Below are positions 33,182-44,460 of a stretch of DNA of 64,000 nt, piece by piece. The stretch covers positions 12,420,501-12,484,500 of the forward strand of contig CM042972.1 of NCBI GenBank assembly GCA_023678885.1, written 5' to 3'. Position 1 is the first letter of the stretch. Every line of letters begins with the position of its first letter. Both the position numbers and the translations under genes were made by a program. Below the pieces are notes generated by a model. That model had not been told where the DNA came from. It searched no databases and saw only the letters and a program-made list of their open reading frames with translations. This stretch comes from Pogostemon cablin. Lineage: Eukaryota; Streptophyta; Magnoliopsida; Lamiales; Lamiaceae.

Positions 33182-35484
33182 GTAGGCCAATAAAGAGCAG
33201 ATTGAAGTACCTTCCCTGCCATCTTTTGAGCTCCGAAGTGCCCCCCGTTAGGTTGTGCATGTCAAAAATCAAGAACGCTCTCCATCTACATCTCAGGTAC
33301 ACACCTACGGATAATGGAATCAGTACATATCTTGTAGACAAATGGATCATACCATATAAATGTCTCAACTTCTCGCTTGAATTTTGCAAGTTGATATCGG
33401 TTGAGATCTCTTGGGATTTCTCATACAGCAATGTAATTCACATAGTCCGCATACTATGGATCCATCCCTTGGGCAGCCACTACACATGCTCTTTCAGCTC
33501 CTTCAACAAACACTGCCATTATCTTCTCATCTGGGAACATCTCCTCTATGTACTCGAAAGAATCATCACAGTGCTCCCTTGTCTCCAACCTTGATAGGTG
33601 ATCTGGCAACACGTTCTCCGTTCCTTTCTTATCTCGGATCTCCATATCAAACTCCTGCAAAAGAAGGATCCATCTAATGATCCTTGGCTTCGTTTCCTTC
33701 TTATCCATCAAGTATCGGATTGCAGAATGATCCGTATACACTATCATTTTCATTCTAACCAAATACTGTCAAAACTTATTGAATGCGTACACCACCAATA
33801 GAAACTCCTTTTCAGTCACTGTGTAGTTCTTTTGTGCCGCATCAAAAGTCTGACTCGTATAGTAAATGGCGCAGAACTTCTTTTTCCTCAATTGCCCAAG
33901 CACCACTCCAAGTGCTAAATCACTCGCATCACACATGAGTACAAACAGCCGAGTCCAATCCAGTGTGATCAAGATAGGTGCAGTAATAAGCGCCTCTTTC
34001 AAAACCTGAAAAGCTGTTAGACATTCTTCATCAAAAATAAAAGGAACATCCTTTTCAAGTAAATGAGATAAGGGCTTGGAGTATTTCCAGAAGTCTTTTA
34101 TGAATCTTCTATAAAAACCGGCGTGTCCAAGGAAGGACCGCACTCCCTTTTCATTAGTAGGTGGTGGAAGCTTCTCAATTGCCACCACCTTTGCTCTATC
34201 CACCTGCAATCCCTTAGCCAAAATATGATGGCCAAGAAAAATCTCATCTCTTACCATGAAGTGGCACTTCTCCCAATTCAAGACAAGATGAGTTTCTTGG
34301 CATCTCTTCAAAATAGCAAGGTTGGATAAACAAATATCAAAAGAGGAACCAAACGCAGAAAAATCATCCATAAACACCTCCATGATCTTTTCTATCAACC
34401 CATCAAATATGGCCATCATGCAACGCTGAAATGTAGTAGGCGCATTACATAATCCAAAAGACATCTTTCTAAAGGCAAAAGTTCCATATGGGCAAGTGAA
34501 AGTAGTATTTTCTTGATCCTCGGGTGCAATCATGATTTGATTATAACATGAGTACCCATCCAAGAAATAATAATACTCGTACCATGCTAGACGATCAAGC
34601 ATTTGATCCATGAAAGGAAGGGGAAAATGGTCTTTGTATGTATTTTCATTCAGTTTCCTATAATCCGTACACACACACCATCCCGTAGGAATCCTAGTGG
34701 CTAATGTCTCACCATCTTTGGCTTTCACTATAGTCATGCCCCCCTTTTTAGCTACAACATGCAATGGACTCACATGGGGACTATCACTAATGGGATAAAT
34801 AATCCCAGTATCTAGCCACGTTAGGATTTGCTTCCTAATCACTTCTTGAATAGTGGGATTCACCCTCCGCTGATTCTGAATGCTACTATTGGCCTCATCT
34901 AACAATCTTATTCTATGCATGCAATATGAAGGACTAATACCTTTTAAATCATCAAGAGACCAACCGATCGCAGACTTATATTTCCTAAGCACATCTAACA
35001 ATTCCTCAAGTTGATCATCATCAAGAGAAGAAGATATAATTACCAGATACTTTCCATTGTCTCCAAGATAATCATACTTCAAGTGTTCCGGTAGCGATTT
35101 CAACTCCTCTTTCTTTTCTTCTTGAGGTACACTCTCTCTGTCCAAAGGCAAGTACTTCCTAGTCCATTTAACCTCTTCAACCTTTGTCTTTTTCAATTCA
35201 TACCTGTCATCACCCAAAGCAAGCAAGTTTTCGAGTAAATCAATACATACCTCGTTGGAGAGTTCATCTAGCTTCGTGGTGGGAATAGTAAGAGATTCCA
35301 TCAAGCATGTCTCAAGAGGATCCTTAGAGAGAATCAGGGACATGTCTTCATTAACAATCTTCTCCACCACATCAATACTATGGCACTGCGTCTCCATCGA
35401 CATCTTTATTGCTTTGTCGAGGTTAAACAAAACCTCTTCTTTATCCATCCTCAACCGTAGCTCACCCTTTTGCACATCAATCAT
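33182..35484 (-). pseudogene. Gypsy D reverse transcriptase, RNase H and start of integrase
   Basis: The longest open frame of the window (571 codons, 33769-35484) holds the pol N-terminus WSLDDLKGISPSYCMHRIRLL. It then has CTDYRKLNENTYKDHFPLPFMDQML, FLDGYSCYNQIMI, the catalytic VFMDDFSAFG near 34365, and RNase H from LDWTRLFVLMCDASDLALGVVL. A TGA near 33770 separates MKMIVYTDHSAIRYLMDKKE and LPDHLSRLE. The integrase zinc domain is cut at FNLLFIGLPEY. RT motifs are intact. Confidence 0.92.
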
Positions 35485-36011
35485 AGCTCCTGAGTAGCGA
35501 GGAAAGGTCTCCCCAAGATAAGAAGGATATTATCATTGTCATCTTCCATCTCAAGCATAAGAAAGTCCACAGGAAATACGAGCTTCTCTACTTTGATAAG
35601 AACATCTTCAATCACACCCTCTGGAAAGGTCATAGACCTATCCGCTAGTTGTAGAGCCACTGATGTGGGAGTTAACTCCCCCAAACCAAGCCGTTTAAAG
35701 ATAGACAATGACATCAAATTGATACTTTCTCCAAGATCACACAAGGCTTGTCGTGCTGGCCCTTTTTTAATTTCACATAAGATAGTGAAGCTTCCCGGAA
35801 CTTTTAACTTAGCTAGCAGCTTCCTTTGTATGATTGAGCTGCAATTCTCCGACATGTTCACGATTTCAATTCCGTTCAAGCTTCTCTTCTTCAATAGTAT
35901 ATCCTTTAGAAAATGGGCATAATACGGCATCTCCAAGATTGCTTCAGAGAAAGGAATGTTCAAACTTATCTTGTTTATGATATCTGAAAATCTCTTGAAC
36001 TTATCTTCCAA
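35481..36011 (-). pseudogene. Gypsy D protease
   Basis: FSDIINKISLNIPFSEAILEMPYY, then CDLGESINLMSLS, where Glu replaces the Ala after the active-site Gly. It continues LQLADRSMTFPEGVI and ILLILGRPFLAT. A frameshift at the end (35481-35484) separates it from pol. It is the best preserved protease of the three Athila-like elements. Confidence 0.88.
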
Positions 36012-36164
36012 TCCCTTTTTGACAAGCTTGAAAGGAAATGGTGGAGGTATCTTTGTTTTGAGAATTCCCCTTTAATCACGTTCAACCTTCTCCGCTTTAT
36101 ACTTCTCTGCTCTCAATCTCTTGGCTCTTTCCCACTTCTTTTCTACTACTGTAAGCTCGGTATT

Positions 36165-36600
36165 CTACTCTAGAGATATAGCTGGAGTATTCTGATCAAC
36201 AGGTGTCACATTTGGTATCGAATCGGACTCAAAACTGTGTTGCTCGACCTCTGCTTGACCTAGATCGTTTGGTCGAGCAATTGGGTTTTGGTCGAACAGA
36301 TTGGCTGATAGCGTACTCTGTTCTTGGAAGTGTTGTTTGACCTCCGCTCGACCAAGATGGGTTGGTCTAGCAAATCTATTTTGGTCGAACAGATTGGCAG
36401 TTCGCGAGCTCTTGTCACACTGCTGTTGTTCGACTTCTGTTCGAATTGGGTGATCTGGTCGAACGGTGTTGTGCAAGTTGAACAGCTGGTCAGAAAATAG
36501 AGTATTGTAATTCTATTTCTTCAGAAGTTATTCGACTCTGGTCGACCAGATGGTCTGGTCGAGCAACTCCAGTCTGGTTGAGCAGCTGCTCTGTTCCCTT
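36165..36600. repeat. Palindromes in gypsy D gag-protease linker
   Basis: Copies such as GGTCGAACAG, GCTCGACCAAG and GGTCGAGCAA in coding sequence, with peptide repeats LFDQNRFARPTHLGRAEVKQH and LFDQNPIARPNDLGQAEVEQH. Equivalent to 43310-43690 in B. Confidence 0.8.
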
Positions 36601-37839
36601 TGGTTTCACTTGCCGGCATCATTGGACCTTTATATTGAGTTCCCGACCTCAGTGTGATGGCATGTCAAGACTTTGGATTCTCAACACTTTGAGATGGAAA
36701 ATTCCCCTTCTCAATAGTTTGAGTCAATTTGTTTACATTTCCAGCCATCTCCCCCATCAACAATGTAAGGTCTTTCACTTGTGTAGACAAGTCCTTATGG
36801 TTATCATCAATCTTCTTCTCTAACTTGGCCTCAAGACGGACTATTCTTGCATCATGTACCTGTTCACCGAATCCTCAAAGCCATGCTTTCCTTCTTCCAC
36901 CTTTAATCCCGGATCAACACCAATAGGAGGCTGCATCGCATTATTCGGATTGCTCTATGAAAACTCTGGCCTTCTTGGTTGTTGGAAATTAACCAGGGGA
37001 CCACGGTTGTTGTAATTCCCCTGATAATTCTGGTTTTCTTGATTCGGGTACCTAGTTTCTTGAATACTTTGACCCATGGCATAGTTTGCCTCCTCGATCT
37101 CCTCTTGGCTAGCTCCTTCATAGCCACCATCCTGCTGCAACATTGGTACTCTCTGAGATAAATCAGTGACCTGCTTCTGTTGAGACTCAAGTAACTTACT
37201 AATATTATCCAAGTTAGAGACGATCTAATCATCTCTTCCCGACTTCACCATAGTATGCTCAACTTGTGCTACTTTACCAAGGACATAAGTGCCTCTCACT
37301 CTATCAGTAGGCCAATCCCTTGAATTCATCAAAATATCCTCAAAAAGCTTCTCGGCCTCAATGGGTGACTTCGTAAGCAATGCTCCATTAGAAGAATCAT
37401 CAAGTAGCACTCGAGAATCACAATCCAACCCATTGTAGAATATACTGATATATTGAGCCTTAGATAGCCCCTGCTGTGGGCACTTACGAAGCATGTCCTT
37501 GAACCTGTCCCAAGCTTCATGAAACTTGACGTTGCTATGGATAGCAAATTGATTGATTTCTTGCTTCATCTTGAACACCTTTGAAGGTGGCATGTATCGC
37601 TCCAAGAATTTCACTTTCAACTTCTCCCATGTATTTCAGGAGCATCAAGATTATCGCACCAATCTCTCGCCTTTTCATTCAGCGAGAATTTAAACAGTAT
37701 GATCTTCCTCGCATCCTCATGAGCTCCTGCATCTCTTTGTTTACTTGCATAATCAAGGAATTTATTTAGATGTTGCTGAGGATCTTCAAAGGTTCCCCCA
37801 GAGAAGGGACTTCTTTCAATCATGGTGATAAGAGTAGGG

Positions 37840-38788
37840 TGATGAGCGTTTTCTCAACACACAAAATTAATCCTCAAGTATAAAGGATATCAATTGTAGT
37901 TTTGATAGGCAACCAAATGATTATCGAACCCAAGGGACGGATGATTATCAATTTAACTATATTCTAATTAACTAAGATTATGTTGGCAAATTTGATTTGA
38001 TTTGGTTATGAAACTAAATAATATATAATTGAAATAGCAAAGTAAATAAGCAAGCAATAGATAAATTCCGGTTGTGATCAAGTAAGTAATAGAGTAGTCC
38101 TTCAGATCATCCAGTTTTACTTGTTAATTTCCTTTCCATGTGTTGATGTCCGACTCTGCCTTGTGATTTATAGACACATCACTAAACCATGCAAGCGTAC
38201 TCTATAGACACAAGTAAGCAAGCGTATGACACGTGTGAATATCCTCGGAGCAAGACATATACTTCACCCCCCTTTCTATGTACTATCATAATCAATTATT
38301 TCCCGTGAACAAAGTGAACAAAACTTACAGTGAGTTTGTTTGACTTGAAAGTCTTGCTCGACCACATTGATGTTGGTCAAGCAAGACTTTCAAGTCAAAC
38401 AAACTCACTGTAAGTTTTGTTCACTTTGTTCGACCTCTGCTTATTTGCTCAACCAAGGCGATGTTGGTCGATCAACACCTCCAAATCGAGCTACCTCTCT
38501 GGACGAGTCTGTACAATCTGCTCGACTTGGCCACCTCTATTCGACCAAAGTGATGTTGGTCGAACAAGCTCTCTTGGTCGAACGACACTCGAATCTTGCC
38601 TCTAAAATTGTGTCTTCCAATTCCAAGCCTTTTACACCTGTTTTCCTATACAAATATGCTCAAACAGCCATTGTACCCTCTGATTCATGACTTTTCCATA
38701 AACATGCCGATTCGTCTCAATAAAAGTAAATCGTACTCCATTTCTATGCAAATTAGAGCCCAAAATACATGAAATTACACTCTCATCA
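37840..38788 (-). repeat. Solo LTR E in gypsy D gag
   Basis: TGATGAGAGTGTAATTTCATG to AAAACGCTCATCA on the minus strand, 949 bp, with no internal region. The flanks TAGGG and CAGGG match at four of five. It lacks about 720 bases that the D LTR has, including the TATA region, and has a long palindrome at the break. Confidence 0.88.
38307..38431. repeat. 58-bp-arm palindrome in solo LTR E
   Basis: Arms 38307-38364 and 38374-38431 are reverse complements with one mismatch (CTCGACCA against TGGTCAAG); the loop is CATTGATGT. The centre is a normal palindromic motif of this LTR family; the outer arm sequence is an inverted copy. Confidence 0.93.
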
Positions 38789-39180
38789 CAGGGTGTAAAT
38801 CAAAATCGGCTCCGGTCCCTCTTGCTTCTAACAACCCAGCATTGCCTTCTCCGTTGTTCTTAAGGACTTCACATATGACAAGTGTATCAGGATTCACTGC
38901 CATGTTGACTGTCTCTACATCAAAATTATCTTCGGTTGTAACTTCAATCGTTTATGAATTCAGCACGTCAACTTCAACTCCTAAATTAAGAGCTTCAGTT
39001 GGGTCTACTTTCTTGTTCTTATTCTTCTTCGACGATGCTTCGATCTCTTGATTATACGGCGCTAATTCACCTGTCTTTGATCTAGTGAGCATACACCTAA
39101 GAAACATAAGAGTTAGAAATCAAAGACAAGAATAATATAATCTCAATTCAACTAGAAATAATAACTAATAATCTATGTTG

Positions 39181-39198
39181 TTCCCGACAACGGTGCCA
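39181..39198 (-). promoter_or_regulatory. Gypsy D primer-binding site
   Basis: Minus strand TGGCACCGTTGTCGGGAA, the tRNA-Asp-type site with transition changes. Confidence 0.85.
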
Positions 39199-39204
39199 AG
39201 AACT

Positions 39205-40851
39205 TGATGAGCATTTTCTCAACACACAAAATTATCCCCAAGTATAAAGGTATCAATTGTAGTTTCGATAACAACCAAGTGATTATCGAACCCAAGAGAC
39301 GAATGATTATCAATTTAATTATATTATAATTAACTAAGATTATGTTGGCAAGTTGGATATGGTTTGGTTACGAAACTAAATAACATATAATTGAAATAGC
39401 AAAGTAAATAAGCAAGCAATAGAGAAAATTCGATTGCGATCAAGTAAGTAATTAAGTAGTTCTTCAGGTCATCCAGTTTTCCTTATTAATTTCCTTTCCA
39501 TGCGTTGATGTCCGACTCTGCCTTGTGGTTTATGGACACATCATTGAACCATACAAGTTTACTCTATAGACACAAGCAAACAAGCGTATGACACGTGTGA
39601 ATATCCTCGGAGCAAGAGATATACTTCACCCTCCTTTCTAGGTACTATCATAATCAATTATTTCCCGTGCACTTATTACTCTAACCCGATTTGATCTCCC
39701 TTTTTAGGTACTATAAAGTTATACTCTTTATCCTACTTATTAACCCGTATAAGATTCAATTAACAAGTATCTATATAAGATAGTTCTAATAAGACTTCGG
39801 AATCCCTTCACTTAGAATTATAACATGTAATCCTGCTCAGCGGTGAATGCACTCAATTAATAACCAAGAGATGTATTCAAACTCTACATAACATTTAATG
39901 ATGCACAAAATGACCGTGAATATGAATTGAAAAAGCACAATCTTATATTGAATAAACCACAAGTGGTGTTGTACTGAGTTTACACATGGAAATTCAATTA
40001 ACTCATAAAACTTTTATAACTCTAGAACTACCTGGGTAGTTATAGCCCATGATTAATCTAAGAACAATCATGTTTGATTGGTATGATCTTACTTGATGCG
40101 CCAGACGAACATCTCTTCACGACCCCTTCGAATGATGGTAGGGTTTACGTGGTGGATTGATGATGAATGATGTGTGTTCTCTTTCTCCTGTGAAAGCTCT
40201 TCTTTTATACTCTTGGGACCTCCTTATGGGATTAGGATGAGCCTTTGCTTGAAGCACACATCAAATTTGGTAAAAGACATCTGGAATTACCATAACTAGC
40301 AGCAGCGACACTCCGTTCGACCAAGCCTCCAAAGTCGAGCAAGGCCTCTAACTCGAGCAACTGGTCGAGCAAGCTCAGTGGACGATTTTTCACATTTTGC
40401 TTGACCTCCGCTCATCTGCTCGACCACATTAATGTTGGTCGAGCAACACCTCCAAGTCGAGCAACCTTCTGGACAATTTTGCACATTCCGTTCAACTTTG
40501 CTCATCTGCTCGACCAAGATAATTATGGTCGAACAACATCTCCAAGTCGAGCTAGATTTCTGGATGGATCTACACAATTTGCTCGACTTGGCCTGCTTGT
40601 TCGACCAAAGTGATGCTGGTCGAACAAGCTCTTGGGATCGAACAACACTCAAAACTTGCCTAAAAAATCATGTCATCCAATTCTGAACCTTCTACACCTG
40701 TTTTCCTATAAAAATATTCTCAAAACTACCTTACCAACCTCCAATTCATGGTTTCTCCATAAGCAATATGATTTATCTCAATAATAGACCGAATGATACC
40801 CTCTTTCCACACAAATCGGAGTCTATAATACGTGAATTTGCACTCTCATCA
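39205..40851 (-). repeat. Gypsy D 5' LTR
   Basis: 1647 bp, TGATGAGAGTGCAAATTCACG to TGCTCATCA on the minus strand. A TATA box (TATAAAA, minus, 40203-40209) lies downstream of a palindrome cluster at 40310-40660 of the variant TGGTCGAGCA/TGCTCGACCA. Its 5' edge touches the copia C pol at 40852. Confidence 0.9.
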
Positions 40852-42380
40852 AGAGTCTTCTGACTTGGTCCCTGGTGAACATGAAATTGACCCATGGAAT
40901 TACAACGAGGCACTGCAAGACAAAGATGCTCAATTTTGGTAAAAAGCAATGAAATTTGAAATAGAATCCATGTATTCTAATAAAGTCTGGGAGCTTGTAG
41001 AACCATCCAATGGTGTAAAAGTTATTGGATGCAAGTGGGTCTATAAAAGAAAAGAGGATCTGACGGTAAGGTGGAAACCTTTAGAGCAAGTCTTGTTTCT
41101 AAAGGATATACTCAGAAAGAAGGAATCAATTATGAGGAAACCTTCTCGCCTGTGGCCATGCTTAAGTCAATCCAGATTCTTTTGTCTATTGTCGCTTATA
41201 TGGATTATGAGGTATGGCAAATGGATGTCAAGACAACTTTTCTGAATAGAAGTCTTGAGGAAAACATCTTCATGAAGCAACCAGAAGGATTTATTGCAAA
41301 GGACGAAGAACATCTTGTATGTAAGCTGAATAGGTCCGTTTATGGATTGAAACAAGCTTCAAGATCATGGAACATCCATTTTAAGGAAGTAATCCAGTCA
41401 TATGGATTTATTCAATGTCCAGATGAATCATGTGTGTACAAGAAATGTGATGAAAACGTAGTAGTATTTCTTGTACTCTATGTGGATAATATTCTTCTTA
41501 TTGGAAACAATGTAGAGGTATTGTCAGGAGTAAGGGTATCTAGGGATCAAATTAATAAGGAATCGCAAGAAAAGAATGTTGTGCTTATCCCAAGCTTCAT
41601 ACATTGATACGATCCTAGCTCGTTAGCATGCAAGATTCCAAGAAAGGTTTTCTAGCTTTCAGACATGGAATACCTCTATCTAAGGATATGTGTCTAAAGA
41701 CACAACAAGGAATAGAGGAAATGAAGTTGGTACCTTATGCTTCAGCAGTAGGAAGCCTCATGTATGCTATGCTATGTACGAGACTGGATGTCTGTTATGC
41801 CGTGGGCATAGTCAGCAGGTATCAAAGTAATCCAGGACAAGGGCATTGGACTGCCGGAAAAGCATATTTTGAAGTACCTGCGAAGGACTAGAAACTATGA
41901 GCTGATTTACCGAGCAGATACTTTGTTACCTTTGGTTATACTGATTCGGATTTCCAGTCAGATAGGGATGCTAGTAAATCCACCTCGGGTTATGTGTTTA
42001 CTCTTGGAGGAGGAGCCATACTTTGGAGGAGTGTAAAGCAGAAATGCGTTGCGGACTCCACCATGGAAGCTGAATATGTAGCAGCCTCTAAGGCAGCTAA
42101 AGAAGCAGTATGGCTTAGGAACTTCTTAATAGACTTGGATGTGATTCCTGGTTGGCCCAAAGCGATCATAATTTATTGTGATAATAGTGGTGCAGTAACA
42201 AACTCAAAGGAACCACGAGCCCATAAGGCGAGTAAACACATTGAGCGCAAGTACCACCAGATACGAGACATCGTTAAAAGAGGGGAGGTCGTTGTCGCTA
42301 AGATTGCATCGGAGAATAACCTGGCTGATCCTTTTACTAAGAGCCTTCCAGCAAAAGCGTTCGATGGGCATGTAGAATGA
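40852..42380 (+). pseudogene. Copia C reverse transcriptase and RNase H
   Basis: After the D LTR the frame reads DLVPGEHEIDPWNYNEALQD, an in-frame stop, then KAMKFEIESMYSNKVWELVEP and CKWVYKRK. Next are FRASLVSKGYTQKEGINYEETFSP and WQMDVKTTFLNRSLEENIFM. The catalytic box is LYVDNILLIGN near 41485, with Asn in place of the second Asp. RNase H follows: GGAILWRSVKQKCVADSTME, AEYVAASKAAKEAVWLRNFL and HIERKYHQIRDIVKRGE, to NNLADPFTKSLP. Frameshifts occur near 41075, 41600 and 41890. Inactive. Confidence 0.92.
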
Positions 42381-42430
42381 ATGGGGATTAGATGCGTGTC
42401 AGCAGATATGGTAGGGTAGTCTTTTAGTAT

Positions 42431-42441
42431 AAGTGGGAGAT
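42431..42441 (+). promoter_or_regulatory. Copia C polypurine tract
   Basis: AAGTGGGAGAT just before the 3' LTR, the common plant copia form. Confidence 0.85.
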
Positions 42442-43112
42442 TGTTAGATTGTATACTAAAAGTCTGGCTTTTGTATGAAACAATGTTTTAACAATTCATT
42501 TGAAATGAGAATTATATGATCAAACGTTTTGCATATTATAATTTATTTATACATTTGTGCAAAAGTCCATTTACTTTATACTGTAGATAATATATTGTGC
42601 GACAACATGCGGTAGATTATATTATCGAGTTCCTTATAAAGTATAAACAGATGCTCACAATCAAGATAGACGGAGACTATCTATCGGGATGGTTGTAGTG
42701 TGGTTTGGTATTAGTTTGTCTTAACTATAGAATCACATTAGTGCACTTAGTGTGTATTGAGCAGGACCGCTTGAGAGGTTTGGAGCACTTAGTGTCTTAG
42801 TGTGTACAGAATCACATTGGTGCACTTAGGTTTGGAGCACTTAGTGTGTATAGAATCACATTAGTGCACATAGTGTCTAGAATTGCGCCAGTTTTTGACG
42901 TGAAAAGAGGTTTGGAGCAGATTGAGAAGATCCTGAGGATTATTGCCCACACAACATCAAGATTGAACTTGGGGAATACAACAGAAGATCAAGAGGTTGT
43001 TCTCTGCAGTTCTTTAACAACATACCCTGGTGAAAGGTATTGTAGACTTTGTTTTATTGCTTCCGCTGATCTAGTTTATATGGAACCCTAACCACACGAT
43101 CGAACGCCAATA
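42442..43112 (+). repeat. Copia C 3' LTR with internal deletion and filler
   Basis: 671 bp. About 640 bases present in the 5' LTR are missing, and about 110 bases of patchwork filler lie at 42775-42890. The filler is made of copies of TAGTGTGTATAGAATCACATT and GAGGTTTGGAGCA, both found next to the break. Confidence 0.88.
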
Positions 43113-43117
43113 ATATC

Positions 43118-43300
43118 TAAGCAGATGAAGGACTTGACGTTGTTGATGGGGGAGATGCCCGGGAATGTTAACCAATTGAAGCAAACTGTAGAGAAGGGTA
43201 AGTTCTCATCTCAGAGTATAGCAAACCCGAAGTAGTGCAATGCCATCACGTTAAGATCTGAATCACAGCATGAAGGACCAATGATGCCGAAAATAAGTTC
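43118..43300 (+). pseudogene. Gypsy B gag, continuation after copia C
   Basis: Reads KQMKDLTLLMGEMPGNVNQL and then KGKFSSQSIANPK, resuming the gag cut at 31508 with the ATATC duplication between. It leads into the linker. Confidence 0.8.
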
Positions 43301-43309
43301 AAAAGCACC

Positions 43310-43690
43310 AGGAGCCCGATTCGACCTCAATTCGACCAACACACCTGGTCAAACCTCACAGATAAGGTCGAACCAGGCACCTAGGCAACATCTAGAGGTC
43401 CCAGCAGAGCAGTTCAACCACGATCGAGATGGTTCAACCAAAATAGCTGGTCGAACCCTGGTCGAACCACACTGTCCACAACACTCTATTTTTTCAAAAC
43501 CATGATTCAACCACAACCATCATGGTTCGACAAATGATATTGGTCAAACCGCGATCGAACCAGCCTGTAAGGAGAAGAAAGCATTTTCTGAAGCGGGGTT
43601 CGACCATTATACACCTGGTTCGACCAGTAACCCTGGTCGAACCATGGTCGAATCGCCCTGTTCGACATAATTTTTTATGCCGAATGCTTT
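43310..43690 (+). repeat. Gypsy B gag-protease linker with palindromes and peptide repeats
   Basis: At least ten copies of TTCGACC/GGTCGAA-type motifs occur in coding sequence. They give a repeated peptide pattern: GSTKIAGRTLVEP, STNDIGQTAIEP and GSTSNPGRTMVES. The motif is thus kept both as DNA and, loosely, as a peptide. Confidence 0.75.
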
Positions 43691-43696
43691 ACTTGA

Positions 43697-44460
43697 TGTT
43701 GATGCTACTCCAGTACGATCTAAAGAGTAGAATACTGAGCTAGTAGCATAGAAGAAATGGGAAAGAGCCAAGAAATTAAGTGCCGAAAAGGATAAAGAGA
43801 AGAAGGTTGAACGTGATGAATGGGGGATTCCCAAGACCAAGATACCTTTTTCCGTTTCCTTTCAAGTTAGTAAAGAAGGGATTGGAAAAAAAGTTCAAGA
43901 AGTTTTCAGATATCATAAACAAGATAAGCTTGAACATTCCTTTCTCTGATGCACTATTGGAGATGCCATACTATGTCCATTTTCTAAAAGACATACTGTT
44001 GAAGAAGAGATGCTTGAATAGAATCAAAACTGTGAATTTGTTTGAGAACTGCAGCTCGATCATTCATAGATAGCTCCTAGCTAAGTTGAAGGATCCGGGA
44101 AGCTTCATTATTCTATGTGAGATTGGAAAGGGGACAGTACAACAAGCCTTGTGCTGTCTTGGGGCAAACATCAATTTGATGCCTTAGTCTATATTTAAAA
44201 GGCTTGGTTTGGGGGAGTTAACTCCCACAACAGTTGCTCTTCCATTGGCGGATAGGTCTATGACTTTTTCGAAGGAGGTAATCGAAGATGTTTTCGTAAA
44301 AGTGGAGAAACTAGTCATTCCTGTGGATTTTCTTGTGCTTGAGATAGAGGATGACAAGGATAATGTTTCCCTTATCTTAGAGATACCATTCATTGCCACT
44401 GCTGGAGAAATGATTGATGTTCAAAAAGGGGAGCTACGGATGCGTATGGATAAGGAATAG
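43697..44460 (+). pseudogene. Gypsy B protease
   Basis: FSDIINKISLNIPFSDALLEMPYY, then CCLGANINLMP where Athila-type proteases have CDLGASINLMP, so the catalytic Asp is replaced. It continues LPLADRSMTF and FLVLEIEDD. Stops occur near 44070 and 44187. Confidence 0.82.

Larger units (their letters stand above)
36900..39092 (-). pseudogene. Gypsy D gag, interrupted by solo LTR E
   Basis: ATG at 39092 (MLTRSKTGELAPYN). The gag reaches ADFDLHP at 38794, is cut by LTR E, and resumes at 37839 with MIERSPFSGGTFEDPQQHLNKFLDYAS. It continues as KFLERYMPPSKVFKMKQEINQFAIH and ISIFYNGLDCDSRVLLDDSSNGALL (37225-37620), then the Asn/Tyr-rich tail YQGNYNNRGPLVNFQQPRRPEF (36955-37212). The heptad-like MDNISKLLESQQKQVTDL is kept. 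Confidence 0.9.
33182..40851 (-). mobile_element. Athila-like Ty3/gypsy element D, 3' half missing
   Basis: 5' LTR at 39205-40851, primer site, gag (split by solo LTR E), palindrome linker, protease, RT-RNase H and the first part of integrase, all on the minus strand. It stops inside integrase at 33182, where it meets the copia C leader. It is close to B in sequence: the gag, RT and RNase H blocks align nearly throughout. The rest of integrase, the third ORF and the 3' LTR are absent. Confidence 0.9.
31509..43112 (+). mobile_element. Ty1/copia element C, inserted in gypsy B gag
   Basis: LTRs at 31509-32711 and 42442-43112 both begin TGTTAGATTGTATACTAAAAG and end CAATA. The 5-bp target duplication ATATC is perfect (31504-31508, 43113-43117). 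The primer site follows the left LTR and AAGTGGGAGAT precedes the right one. Only the leader and the RT-RNase H remain; gag, protease and integrase are missing, replaced by gypsy D with one end lost. Confidence 0.93.
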
